Of a stretch of DNA of 64,000 nucleotides, positions 43,701 through 54,359 are shown piece after piece. The notes under the pieces were generated by a model. It did no database searches. It was given only the letters and a program-made list of their open reading frames with translations, and was not told the origin of the DNA. The position numbers and the translations under genes were made by a program. This DNA is from Dysidea avara (Eukaryota > Porifera > Demospongiae > Dictyoceratida > Dysideidae), in the NCBI RefSeq assembly GCF_963678975.1, contig NC_089273.1, forward strand, positions 22,028,356-22,092,355, written 5' to 3'. How positions within the stretch are numbered: position 1 is the stretch's first letter; each line of letters opens with the position of its first letter.

Positions 43701-44225
43701 CTGTAGAGAGTTCAGCTACAAAGAAACCATTCTGTAAAGAGCTCAGCTGCAAACAAATCACTTGTACAGAATTCAGCTACAAACAAATCACCCTGTAGAG
43801 AGATCAGCTAGAAGAAATTACCTTGTAGATAGTTCAGCTACAAACAAATCACCCTGTAGAAAGATCAGTTAGAAGAAGTTACCTTGTAGAGAGTTCAGCT
43901 ACAAAGAAACCACCATGTAGAGAGTTCAGCTGCAAAGAAATCACCCTTTAGAAATTCTGCCAGAAACAAATTGCCCTGTAGAAAGATCAGTTAGAAGAAG
44001 TTACCTTTTAGAGAGTTCAGCTACAAAGAAACCATTCTGTAAAGAGCTCAGCTGCAAACAAATCACCTATACAGAATTCAGCTACAAACACATCACCCTG
44101 TAGAGAGATCAGCTAGAAGAAGTTACCTTGTAGATTGTTCTGCTACAAACAATTCACCCTGTAGAGAGAGCAATTAGAAGAAGTCACCTTGTAGAGTGTT
44201 CAGTTACAAAGAAACCACCATGGAG
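40752..44225 (+). repeat. Minisatellite array of copy E
   Basis: About 110 units of the same three types as in copy D. The middle (41,600-43,500) contains unit orders and variants (AGAAACAAGTCACC, CTATAGAAGAAATCACC) that are absent or rare in copy D. The ends resemble copy D more closely. This suggests internal turnover by unequal exchange. Confidence 0.92.
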
Positions 44226-44241
44226 ATTTCTGTAATCAATA

Positions 44242-44478
44242 TATGTGACCGGATTTGCGAAAAGGGGTCTTCCACACACATCCAATTCCATAAATGTAGG
44301 AGACCATAACTCAGTGTTCAAGTAACATATTAACCTTTCACCATGTATTCAGCTATAGTGGTGATCACCACTTTCTAAATTTCAAGGCAATAGCTCTTTC
44401 CAATCTGAAGTTATCAATTGTCAAAGTTGGCAAATTGGATGTGTGTGGAAGACCCCTTTTCGCAAATCCGGTCACATA
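44242..44478. mobile_element. TATGTGACC MITE, complete, 237 bp
   Basis: Inverted termini TATGTGACCGGATTTGCGAA and TTCGCAAATCCGGTCACATA are exact over 20 bp and continue into AAGGGGTCTTCCACACACATCC. The element is bracketed by TA-rich sequence, consistent with a TA target (Tc1/mariner-like, inferred). It lies at the downstream edge of the satellite. Confidence 0.75.
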
Positions 44479-44644
44479 TGTATTATACAGCATATATAAT
44501 TTGTACATTTACTGATAAAATATTTAAAGTACATCTACTTCATCTTTTCTTCTTCCTGTAGTAAAGAAAAAAACATAGGTTAAAAAAGTCCCAAAGCTGG
44601 CCATAGGCCGGCTTTGGGGTATACAAATACAAAAAGAAATGAAA

Positions 44645-44963
44645 TCTAATCCAAAACAGCCAAGCTGTAAAAAAAGTGTGCGGCCCTCAGAAAGGCTATG
44701 GTGAAAAAAGATGTGAAATCCAAGGTGGCGGCCAAGAAATGGCTGTGATGGTAGGTTAATGGTAAAAATTTTAATAATGACAATTTAGGTAAATTTTGTG
44801 AAGCGGCACAAAAATTCACCTGAATTGTCGTTATTAAAATTTTTACCATTAACCTACCATCACAGCCATTTCTTGGCCGCCACCTTGGATTTCACATCTT
44901 TTTTCACCATAGTCTTTCTGAGGGCCGCACACTTTTTTTACAGCTTGGCTGTTTTGGATTAGA
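44645..44963. repeat. Terminal foldback of copy E
   Basis: Same outer arms as copy D (TCTAATCCAAAACAGCC and its reverse complement). The centre differs: about 20 bp around 44,800 is shortened and altered relative to copies C and D. Confidence 0.87.
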
Positions 44964-44969
44964 TTATTA

Positions 44970-45343
44970 TATCATTAATAATTTAGATTTTTGTCTCATA
45001 CAATAGTCATTTCTTGCACGGCTCTTGCACTTCCTTCCTTAACAGGTGTAAATGTTTCCAAATCTATTATAGGTATTCTAGTGGATGACACCAGTTTGAA
45101 GAGAAGTGCTGTGAGGGGTTTAGCATTCTCAAAGATGACAATAAGACAAAAAGACAGCGTGAAGGTAAATGTAGCGTGCTCTATCAATTTGTTCACTTCA
45201 TCAATAAAATATTCTAACTAAATAACATTAACACACAAGCAAGGTTTATACTTTCTTTCCCTGCTATGTTAGCATTATGCTTATTATATGCTGAAGATTA
45301 TGGATTCTTATCATGGGACAAGTGAGAATGGACTACAACCAAA
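44970..45343. other. No gene assigned
   Basis: Open frames on both strands at about 44,990-45,220 (66 and 76 aa) overlap each other. Neither is recognisable and no splice context decides between them. The last bases before the hAT element (GACTACAACCAAACCACC) look like a degraded minisatellite unit. Confidence 0.3.
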
Positions 45344-45348
45344 CCACC

Positions 45349-48300
45349 CAGGGCCGTAGGCAGACCTTTAGGTTGGTAGGTTCTTTTGAAGAAAAAGTGG
45401 ACCTTTTAGTGTGATGCTGAGGTGTGCGAAGCGCACAAAACTAGTGGGGTCTGGGGGCATGCTCCCCCAGGAAATTAAAAAAAAATTCATGCTGAAAGAC
45501 TGAATTTGAGCCACTAAAATAGCACAATTATTTACTAATTCTGCACCATAATTATGCATATGGTGTGATATGGTGTGCGAAGCACACCCAGCATGCGAAG
45601 CATGCTAAAACTAGGGGGGTCTGGGGGCATGCCCCCCCAGGAAATTTTTTAAGGAATACATGCTAAAAGACTGAATTTGGTGACATTTCAGCCACTAAAA
45701 TAGCACGATTTTTACTGATGTGTCAATTTTGTACCATATGCATTGCAACAAGGGACTATGTAGTTATACACATAATAATATTATCATGATAGAGAATTTG
45801 TACACTATAAAAGTGTTAATTGTTATCGCTATTAAACTGTAAGTGGTTTAAAAAAATGTTACAAGTGCCAAATCATAATAATAATTATGTGAATTTCAGG
45901 GCAGTGAATCCAGCTCGAGTCTACGTGGATGTTGTGTGGCAAAAGTATCTACTACACTGTCAAGATCTATTGGAGTGTCATAGTGTATATGCATTAATGC
46001 CAAATGGGAGAGCCGATCTTTTCCCATTGATGCCCTTAGAAAATTATTTAAACGCCTCAATCCACTTGCACTCCTCTCACATTCGCAGGATGTTACTGGA
46101 ATGGTACAAGCAATCTGTAAAAGTACAAATATGTTGGGAAACATATCCTTGTCACACTCCTTTAGTGCTTCTCCAGCTGATGATGGTCTTTCTCTGGTTT
46201 TCTTACCAGTATAGCGATTTTTCCAACGCTTAAGTTCCATTTGGAATAGTTCTGGGGATGGAAGATCTGCACTGTATTTGGAAACAGCTGTTTCAAGGTT
46301 AATATTCTTTCTGCAAATAATAGATGGCACAAGCCCTAACAGCATAATAGCAGTAACAGATGAATCACAGAACTGCTGGTCCAAGAAAGAAATTATGTGG
46401 TCCAGCAGTGGTATTGCTACATTCCTTTGAAAGTATTCACAAGGATTATCTGCTGCAGCATTGCTACGATGCTTCTGCCTAGAGGCAATGCGTGGCATTT
46501 GAATGGTGCAATCTACTTTTTCTGCAACTCTTTTGCTGTGTTCAAATATCTTAGCAAACCCAGAGTCAACATTTTTCCGCTCAAGGCTGTAAGTTTTGGT
46601 AATCTCTGTAATTTCTTCATGAGCTTCAATAATATCAAGTGTACGTTTCTGTAGCTTTACTGTGATACCAGCTAAGTGTGAGAGATATTGGTAAGTTGTA
46701 AGAAAGACTACAATAAATTCAAAGCTGATGATTCCTGCTAGCAGTTGTTGTGCATCACTACGGCTTGTTGTACCCCAATCTGAATAGGTGGTGCCATACT
46801 TTTCCATGTGCCGTTTGTAGCCGATCAGCTCCAAAGCCTCAGTAATGAACACATATGCCTGATAGAAGTGTTGATAAGCACTCTGCCGTTCTGCCCATCT
46901 GGTCCTGCAAACATCCAACAAGGGTTTTCTTCTTGTCTCATCAACCACATTTTGCCTTATAATGAGTTCTAAAACACCCATTCGCTTTGGACTGTACAGA
47001 AAAAACTTACTGCAGCTTTGCATCCGATCAAGAACATTGCGTACTTGTGGTAATTTACAACTTTTGCTGATAACTAAATTAAGACAATGGCCATTACAAT
47101 GTACATACGTAGCTAATGGGGCTGCCTGCTTAATACGTGCTTGGACACCTACCGAATCTGAAGCCATGTTGCTAGCACCATCATACCCCTGACCACGCAT
47201 GTTTGATGCTGGAATTTGGTTCTTACTTAAGAAGCCTAATATGACAGCAGAAATTGCCTCACCTGTTATTCTTACTAAGGGCAGAAATGCCAAAAATTCT
47301 TCCCTGATTGTATTCTGCTTATGATCAAAAAATCTGACACATAAAGCTAGGTACTCCACATTGTGGGATGTTACCTCATCTGCCAGAATAGCATAAAATG
47401 GAGATGCATTGACATCATCTACTATGCCTTGGAATATTTGCTCACCTATAACCTCAATCAAATCATTCTGACTTTGAGGAGAGATGTATGTTGCATTTCT
47501 CATTGCAGGAGTTTCCAGATGTTTCCTTAATATATCATCATTTGTAGCTAGCAATTTTAGTAGAGCAAGAAAATTTCCTGGATTACCTGGTGTTTCAGGT
47601 TTCTCTGCATCTCCTCGCAAGGCTATGCACTGTTTGCCACAAAACAGCACAGCGCTAGCCAAAGATTTCAGAATGCTACGGTTGCGTTCGATATTTGCAG
47701 CTTTGCGAGCATCTACCTGAGATGTGATGGAGACATCCGGATGCTCAACATTATATTTGAAGCTATCAGCCAGTTCCATGCACTTTTGATGATACAAAGA
47801 ATTTTCATGCTCCTTAGCCTTTTCACTTTTTTTGTTCCATGCATGGAATGGCTTGTTAACAAAGCTTCCTTTGGACAAATCAGTGCAGAAAATGGCACAT
47901 ATGATGCAGAATACTCCATCAACCTGCTCACTGTACACCATCCAAGGATGCAGTGAAAGCCATGCAGGTTTGAAACTGCGATTGCAACCACCAACATGCT
48001 GTGTTGGAAATGCATGGTCCTTGTGTGGAATTTTATGGTTTGTAAGCAATTCATACTTTTCAGCCACCGTCAGCGAGTGCACTGCAGCAGAAAAATCAGC
48101 AGGTGACGTAGCCTTAGAATAGATTATGCCAATGTCCATTTGGACAAGGCTTGGTGTTTTGCTAGGTTGTGGCACATCAGTTGCTTTCACCATTTGAGAC
48201 TCAGAAGCTGATGATGATGCAGGGGTAAGTAGTGATGGTGGAGTATGGCTACTGGTAATATCTTCAACCGGATTTAAAATGACTTCCGTTCCTATAATAG

Positions 48301-49075
48301 ATTAGAAGAATGATTTATTGTGAGCCATCAGTTTCATACTACGTATTACGTACTCATACTATACATTACACTGTATTTCTACTATACATGGTATACTGAG
48401 TTGATAATTTAATGACAATTAAAATTATTAGCACAATCTATTGTTTATATGTTGTGCATTGAATTACAGCATCCTGGAGTAATCAGTAACTGACAGTCTG
48501 TTGTATAGTAGATAACTGACAGGCACAAGCCACGCCACGTTTGCATGAGCACAGTAGAATCATTTTACACTCAAAACCGGGTAATTTAATACTTGCATTT
48601 ACGAGAATTAGAATGTTTATCTACTATCTATTCACTATAGCAAGCTAACTATATAGCTAGCTAGCTATATTACCAGAAGGTAAGGAGGGAGTAGAGCTGG
48701 TCAAAACATCTTCAGCGGAATCGTCGTCAGAATTACTATCAATTGCAATCACCTCTTCTTCAAATACCTTGCTCTTCTTCGCAAAAAGTTTATCTAGTCG
48801 CTGACAGGAAGAAGCTGACCGCTTCCTCTCACGCTCTTTCTGTTTCGCGCGTCCCATCACCGTTGTTTACATAAGGTGTTAAATCACGTGTATAATGTAA
48901 AACCACAATCGATTGTTATCAGCTTTAGCGATTTGGGGACTTTAAGGAATCGATTCCAGTTTGCTGTAGACTTATATGGACTTGGAATTGTGGACCTTTT
49001 TACTGAAATTGTGGACCTTTTTCCCAAGAGGGCGGTTCGTCCGAACCTACCGAACCCCCCTTGGCTACGGGCCTG
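45349..49075 (-). mobile_element. Autonomous hAT element with 5-bp TSD, copy 1
   Basis: 3,727 bp. Termini CAGGGCCGTAGGC (left) and GGCTACGGGCCTG (right) are imperfect inverted repeats. CCACC flanks both sides (45,344-45,348; 49,076-49,080), a 5-bp duplication; the sixth base C is ambiguous with the element's first base. Two subterminal direct repeats (about 45,418-45,500 and 45,577-45,675) contain GGGGTCTGGGGGCATGC. The right flank is a minisatellite remnant, so it landed in satellite sequence. The short duplication fits the hAT group that makes 5-6-bp rather than 8-bp duplications. Confidence 0.88.
45896..48860 (-). CDS. hAT transposase, two exons, about 860 aa (copy 1)
   Basis: The main frame (48,193 to 45,896, 765 aa) has a TTF-type zinc finger (C96, C99, with H129 and H135), a DUF4371-like region (about 200-380) with core D272 in ILADE, GYDGASNM (336-343), CNGHCLNL, and the C-terminal hAT dimerisation block with CECERSAS (E706). 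Upstream, a first exon at 48,860-48,674 (MGRAKQKERERKR, basic then acidic) ends TTCTG/GTAATA. An acceptor CTATTATAG ends at 48,292, so 48,291 onward stays in frame through 33 more codons to the Met at 48,193. The 382-bp intron joins the codon as G/GA. I infer the full product is about 860 aa. It probably catalyses cut-and-paste transposition. All motifs are intact, so it may be active. Confidence 0.85.
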
Positions 49076-49255
49076 CCACCCTGTAGAGATATCAGCAAGA
49101 AACAAGTTACAGAGATCAGCTAGAAGAAGTCACCTTGTAGAGAGTTCACCTACAAATAAACCACCATGTAGAGAGTTCAACTACAAAGGAACCATCCTGT
49201 ACAGAGTTCAGTTAGAAACAAGTCACCCTATAGAGGGATCTGCTAAAGTTTAGCC
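49076..49255 (+). repeat. Minisatellite remnant beside hAT copy 1
   Basis: Six degraded units (CACCCTGTAGAG, GAAGAAGTCACCTTGTAGAG, CCACCATGTAGAG) with small deletions. It is the downstream half of the satellite into which hAT copy 1 inserted. Confidence 0.8.
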
Positions 49256-49833
49256 ACATGCATGCTTGCATGATTTGTATAGCTGTTGCAATAACCTTTC
49301 AAAGACAGTTATTTATTACCCAATTATTATCAAGCATGGGGCAAGTGCATGCCTTAAGCACTTGCTTACTAGTTAAGCACAAAATTAATGCTTAAATATA
49401 TATATATATATAAGGGAGACTTTATAAGATAAAGGCTGGTAGCCTTTGTGCTGTTTTGCATAAAGGGCTAAGTACCAGCACAAGCACTTCAAAACAAATG
49501 CTTAAAGTGCTTACCCTATGCCCAATTATTATCGTGTATAAGTTGAACTGGTATTGAGTTTACAATGACACGGTTATGGTTTGCTATGCTTCACTAAATT
49601 ATCCAGCTTATCTGGCACACATTAGTGTATGCATGCTCATCACATTACAAATCTAACATTAAGCATAGAGCATATGCACCTGCAGTATACAAGTCAGTAG
49701 CCTTTTATAAGTACCTGTAATTGAAAATTACTTCAAGCATTATAATTGTGAAAAAGTACAATCAATAATTTGTGCATGCTATAGATAATTACAAGTTGTG
49801 GATACAAGAAATGGCATGCTTCTGTTCCAGTAT
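49256..49833. other. No gene recognised
   Basis: Noncoding sequence with AGCACTTGC/GCAAGTGCTT words on both strands (49,340-49,500), suggesting a weak inverted repeat around a TA microsatellite at about 49,395. It includes the probable 3' flank of the F-box gene. Confidence 0.3.
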
Positions 49834-51681
49834 TCAATCAAATGACCAATCCCACATTGTAAAAAGGTCTAAGTTATGCTTTATCGTCAAATCACGCAGC
49901 TCTTCACTAAAGAGCTTTCTTTTTATCAAACGGTAGCTACCACACAAAAACAATTTCCTATGAGAATAATTTTTCTCTAGCGTAGACTTGAAATCTTTTG
50001 GATTAAATGATATACGCCACACAGCACCAGATGGTATATGAACATGGCAAGTTATCAGGTGAGGAGAGTTTTCTATTAGAGTAGCAATACCATTCTGGGA
50101 AACAAAATGTACACTCAAAATTACATGTACCAGTTGACCGTGAGCAGATATACTGTCCATAAAACCATCAGGAAGAGCTAACTGATCTGATAATATACAC
50201 AACTGTTCCAAGTGGCAATTCGCTAAAGACCAAGAACAAGATAAATCATCACCAGTATACTGCAAGTATCTCAGCCTCTCACATACATCAACAATGTCAA
50301 TATATTTTGTTATGCAATGGATCAGTGATGGAAAGTTAGACAGCAACAATGGTTCCTTATTTTCAAAGCACATGGTACAATTATTGCAACAGTATGATTC
50401 TAATGCTTTCATCTTTAAACATTTTTGGTGAAAGGTCCACCTAGTTTGGTCATCTCCTTCAACACATTGCAAACAACATAATTCAATGGCTAGATAGGTC
50501 AGCTGCAAATCAACTAAAATTTCCCACAGTTGTATACAACTCTCCACTTCGTCAACCGAGATGAATAATATGTTTAGACCTTCTAGTCTTTGACAACAAG
50601 TAGCGATTGTACGTAAGCCTTGCAGGCATTTCAAACATTCAACATTACCCATTAAACTAAGTTCTTGCAAGTTGGGACAAGCAACAGCTAGTTGCTCTAG
50701 ATGGCCTGAGTAAACGTTATGACAATTTGCGGTACAAAAATGTGTCAAAAACTCAATATTCACAATTCCAGTGTTTGATGGGCCACGCAGGACATTATCA
50801 TGGCTCTGTATCATCACTGCCTTGTATAGTACATGACCATCTCTAACTGTACGGTCACTTAACAATAAACGATCTTTATCCAGTCCTAACAACCCATACA
50901 TGCTAGCATTTATACATGAAACAAAGCCGTTTTGTCCTCCAAACTGTAATTGGAATTTGGGAAGTGTAGGAACAGAACCAATGGCAATCTTGAAATAAGT
51001 ATACACCTTTAGATGGCCGGTGTAACCAACGAGTAAGGCAAGGTTGGAAGTTAACCACTGTTCAAGTACATCAAACACTTGTGTAACAGCAGTGGTAACA
51101 AGGTTTAATGTTGGTGGAACTGACTTTAATCTTGCCCACTCACTCAGCAACAAATACACTGCACCATAAAGTGATGAATCAGTCACTTGCACTCTGATAG
51201 TAATTTCTTTGAGATTAGCACCAACTGATAGCAGATGCTTAATGTCATTTTTTGATGTCCACAAAACATCTAGATATTCTAGTTTTTTCAAAGACTTCAC
51301 AACTATCCTTAGTTGGTTACGGTTTAGTTTAGCTGATGGCAAACTAAGTTGTACGAGGTGACAACAATGCTGCAGGATTTTGAGAGGCACCACGTGATCT
51401 GGAAAAGATAATCTCTTCACATGTTCTCCACGGGACTTCAATGCACTATCAACAGAACGCTTCTCACGAATATCAAAATATGGCCAGGAAAAGTCCCTCC
51501 ACAACGATGGGGTTTCCACTGCTGATCGTAGTCGCTGTGAAACATAACGTAATTTCACTCTGTCACGTGTGGTTGTAACAAATGAGATTATATACACTAG
51601 TAACTCTATCGGAAGAACCATCAAAGTATACAAGGGTTCTCTTAACAATTTGGAAGGTGTATCATGGACACTTTGCTCCAT
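49834..51681 (-). CDS. F-box protein with degenerate LRR-like C-terminus, 615 aa
   Basis: A single-exon frame on the minus strand. Residues about 22-66 form an F-box: MVLPIELLVYIISF, then RLRSAVETPSLWRDFSW. F-box proteins bind SKP1 and bring substrates to SCF ubiquitin ligases. The remainder has spaced leucine motifs such as LVQLSLPSAKL, LEYLDVLW and LQELSLMGNVECLKCLQGL, consistent with irregular LRRs for substrate binding, and many Cys/His residues (for example CCNNCTMC). No transmembrane segment is evident. The start Met at 51,681 lies just before the F-box. No AATAAA is seen in the 100 bp after the stop. The substrate is unknown. A decayed copy lies at 60,203-60,565. Confidence 0.8.
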   Translation of the reverse strand: MEQSVHDTPSKLLREPLYTLMVLPIELLVYIISFVTTTRDRVKLRYVSQRLRSAVETPSLWRDFSWPYFDIREKRSVDSALKSRGEHVKRLSFPDHVVPLKILQHCCHLVQLSLPSAKLNRNQLRIVVKSLKKLEYLDVLWTSKNDIKHLLSVGANLKEITIRVQVTDSSLYGAVYLLLSEWARLKSVPPTLNLVTTAVTQVFDVLEQWLTSNLALLVGYTGHLKVYTYFKIAIGSVPTLPKFQLQFGGQNGFVSCINASMYGLLGLDKDRLLLSDRTVRDGHVLYKAVMIQSHDNVLRGPSNTGIVNIEFLTHFCTANCHNVYSGHLEQLAVACPNLQELSLMGNVECLKCLQGLRTIATCCQRLEGLNILFISVDEVESCIQLWEILVDLQLTYLAIELCCLQCVEGDDQTRWTFHQKCLKMKALESYCCNNCTMCFENKEPLLLSNFPSLIHCITKYIDIVDVCERLRYLQYTGDDLSCSWSLANCHLEQLCILSDQLALPDGFMDSISAHGQLVHVILSVHFVSQNGIATLIENSPHLITCHVHIPSGAVWRISFNPKDFKSTLEKNYSHRKLFLCGSYRLIKRKLFSEELRDLTIKHNLDLFTMWDWSFD

Positions 51682-51805
51682 TTCCGAATTTCACATCGCG
51701 CAGGAGTTAATCGATTGGAAAATAATAAGCACCTGGCGCTTCCAGTCATGTCAGTTCGCCGTCAAAAGCGAGCAAGATGTAGATGTCAATCCCCAGTAGA
51801 TGCCG

Positions 51806-51827
51806 GGGGGGGGGGGGGGGGGGGGAG
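51806..51827. repeat. Poly-G tract
   Basis: About 20 consecutive G, 5' of the F-box gene on the plus strand (a C run in the gene's own orientation, about 125 bp upstream of the start). It can form G-quadruplex DNA and is prone to length error. Confidence 0.6.
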
Positions 51828-51959
51828 GCTTGACGTTGATAGGTGTATTTTCACTGAACCAAAAATTTGCTTGCTAGCTAAATCCCTTGATCCTCCCCTC
51901 CAGAAACCCCTCTTTTGAGGTGGCGACATAGTGGGATTTTCACAAATATCTTAGCTCCA

Positions 51960-52596
51960 GTACTGGGGAATTTGACACTAGACTTTGTCAAAGCACTTGT
52001 TAGACCTCACTTAGAATATGCTTGACTGTGCAGTATGGTCTCCATAGCTACACTACCCATGATATTGGTTTACTGGAGTCAGTGCAACATAGAGCTGCTC
52101 GCTGGATCAAAAGTTTTTGGAATTCGTCTGCTAATAAATGTTCCAAATCTCCTATTGTTTGTGTAAATGAAATGGGGTGGCCTTCACTCAAAATGTGTTG
52201 AATCTACCTATTTTGACTCTCCATCTTTCATAAGAGAACAGCCATTGATTTTCCAAATATTTTCATATTAACAGGTTAACTACCAGGTCACATTCCTTGA
52301 CTTTGAACCTAGTGTCATCTACCTCAAGGCACTCCTTTTTGTGGCTGTACCACTGTTATGGAACTCCATAGTCCATACCTTGTGGTTTTGTCTCAGCCGA
52401 CTGCAGGCAGTTTTAAGCATATAAGCTTAAGCATCTTCTTTTTTGTAATTAGGTATTTTGTTTCTTAGTTAATTTTTGTTTTGTACTTGTCTGTGTCTAT
52501 CTGTATGTGTGTATGTATATTCTGTGTTGGGGACCACCTTGTACAGGCTTTTGTGCTACCCTTCTTTGGAGAAATTGATAATAATAATAATAAATC
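51960..52596 (+). pseudogene. Non-LTR (LINE) 3' end, truncated
   Basis: The translation ALVRPHLEYA, then VWSPYSYTTHDIGLLESVQ-like sequence (one frame break), then HRAARWIKSFWNSSANKCS matches the reverse transcriptase C-terminal end of CR1/L2-type LINEs. A later FVAVPLLWNS resembles the conserved terminal PLWNSLP block. A stop in LEYA* (about 52,023) and frame changes make it dead. It ends in the simple tail ATAATAATAATAATAAAT at about 52,579-52,596. 5'-truncated, as is usual for LINEs. Confidence 0.75.
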
Positions 52597-52599
52597 CCC

Positions 52600-53345
52600 T
52601 GTATTCCTCGCCCTACCAGGGGGGTGGTCGGGGGAATACTGAAGAGGTGCAAAAGTATTATGATGGAATTTATGGCTGCCAGAGGCCATTCCAATAAAAT
52701 TTTCAGTTCATTGTTTCCCATAAAATCAGAATGTTGAACCATACAGGCGTGCAATTAGCTAAATGATTGCAGAACTGATTTGTTAGTGTGGAGCAACAAA
52801 AGTTTTGAATGATACACTAAATTTGATATGGTGCAGTGACCTCAGAAAAACTTTCCAGAAACTCATCAAGTTTTTCCAAATAGGGGTGGAGGTTTTCTGT
52901 GGCCGACTCCAACGGAACCACTCCTATGGGTGTTGTGATTTACCATGTAGTTGATAAGGTTTATAAGCATCTTTTCGAGTTAGGCTACCTCCAGGCATGA
53001 TAGCAATTCATAAATATCATATGAAACTGAATGATGCATGCATGTGCTATGTATAGTGTTTATTCAATAGGTTCCTTTCAAATTAGTTGGTATTATGTTT
53101 CATGCTTACTGCATGGAGAATTATTTTTATTTTCAATTTTACTGTCGATTCATAAAACACTATGAAAAGTTTCTGTTGATAAAATTTATAGCGTTAGTTA
53201 CTCAAGGAGTGACAACATGGACTAAAAATCAAACAGTGCTCTGTAAATGGCAATGCTCTGCTATAGCTACTGTATACAGTAGTTGATAGCCATGTCAACA
53301 TCACAGCATGATTGTGTGATTTACAATTGTATGGACAGTCAAGAG
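52600..53345. other. No gene recognised
   Basis: No credible coding frame; AT-rich from 53,090. Confidence 0.3.
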
Positions 53346-53349
53346 GATA

Positions 53350-53592
53350 TATGTGACCGCATTTGCAAAAAGGTACCTTTTTTACACTCAGAATTTGAAC
53401 TTTACAGCCTCATAACTTTTTAATCATTACATATAATCATTTGAAATTTTCCATGAGTGTAGCTACAGTATCTGATTGGATTTTGATGCAAAGAGCAACT
53501 TAATCAGTATAAGAAGTTAACAGTTATGACATTTTGTTTGCTGGTACGTAAAATGTGTGGAAAAGGTACCTTTTCGCAAATCCTGTCACATA
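53350..53592. mobile_element. TATGTGACC MITE, 243 bp
   Basis: TATGTGACCGCATTTGCAAAA at the left and TTTTCGCAAATCCTGTCACATA at the right form terminal inverted repeats with a few mismatches, continuing to AGGTACCTTTT on both sides. Same termini as the element at 44,242, but the interior is different. Confidence 0.72.
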
Positions 53593-53674
53593 TAGTGGAT
53601 AAAAGTATAACGCCAAACTGAATGCTAATTATGTCCAGCCATCTAAATTTACAGACCACCAGCTAGTGATCAAG

Positions 53675-53994
53675 TCAAAAACTTTTGTCTCTATGTACGG
53701 TGGTAACTAGTAAAGTAGCTGTTACAAAAATTTTATCTAAGTGTGTCCCTCTAGTTATGAATAGTTCTGATAGTGCAGAGAAGTCAGTTGTCATATAAAG
53801 GCCATACTGACCACTGATGGACTGGCTAATATGAACTCTCGCTAATAGAGTATACAGCATTTTACTTTTAGTAGCTTTAGAATTTACCAGATTGGATACA
53901 CACTTACTTGTGATAGCAGATATATTTACTTTAAACAGACCAGGTGTCCTAGACACCTTCAGCACTTGTGCTGTAAAGTCTTTTAAAATACTAA
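53675..53994 (-). CDS. Possible coding exon, unknown product
   Basis: A 111-codon minus-strand frame with non-random composition (VLKVSRTPGLFKVNISAIT, then SGQYGLYMTTDFSALSELF). TCTTTTTATTAG ending at about 53,995 could be a splice acceptor. I do not recognise the family, saw no partner exon, and no related copy occurs in the window. Confidence 0.25.
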
Positions 53995-54051
53995 TAAAAA
54001 GATAGAGCATTAATTAACCTTTCAGCAATATCAGACAAACTCATTCACATT

Positions 54052-54235
54052 ATAAAACTGTAATATTAATAATGGCATTGCAGAAAATTTAAAATTCCCA
54101 TTTGACATTAATAATCTAAAATGCTTTGATGTATCATACAATCCCATGGAAATTTCATTTACTGGAATCTCTATTAAAAGAATTCATACATTAAAGCTTC
54201 AAGATTGCTGTGTTCTTAAACATACAGTGTATCAA
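54052..54235 (+). pseudogene. Broken fragment of an NLR leucine-rich region
   Basis: Closely matches the NLR gene at 29,485-29,665: GGCATTGCAGAAAA, AATAATCTAAAATGCTTTGA (LKC instead of LKY), and CTAAAGCTTCAAGATTGCTG at the end. The open frame MEISFTGISIKRIHTLKLQD matches FSFAGIPIKNIHTLKLQD. Only about 60 codons remain and an unrelated tail follows. It is a dead piece of a paralogous NLR gene. Confidence 0.85.
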
Positions 54236-54359
54236 TTAACAAGGCTTTGTGCATTCCCTATGTTTCGTGCTTCTAGGACAGAGTTTGTAATATTCAGTCA
54301 CTTAAATACCTTCTATATAGCCATGAGGCTACAATGCTCATAACATTGAGAATGATGTT

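Larger units (their letters stand above)
39902..44963 (+). mobile_element. Composite minisatellite element, full copy E
   Basis: 5,062 bp, same order as copy D: head (39,902 to about 40,715), CTCTAATAGAGCAGTCA motif pair (about 40,716-40,750), array (about 40,752-44,225), complete TATGTGACC MITE (44,242-44,478), AT-rich linker with TTTGTACATTTACTGATAAA, GGCCATAGGCCGGCTTTGGGG and terminal foldback (44,645-44,963). The head differs from copy D by a few substitutions and a short insertion in the T-rich tract near 40,150. The first several satellite units also match those of copy D, so the two share a recent common source. Confidence 0.82.

Noticed and set aside
31880..44225. CRISPR-like array of short direct repeats
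   Set aside because: Units are contiguous with no unique spacers, the unit itself varies, and the context is eukaryotic. It is a minisatellite.
31035..44963. Helitron identity for the composite elements
   Set aside because: The head does begin with TC after an A, and there is a hairpin at the other end, but the ends are GATTAGA rather than CTRR and the hairpin is about 320 bp, far longer than a Helitron terminal hairpin. No Rep or helicase is present.
45820..48122. Plus-strand frames inside the hAT elements
   Set aside because: They are antisense shadows of the transposase and recur identically in copy 2 only because the whole element does.
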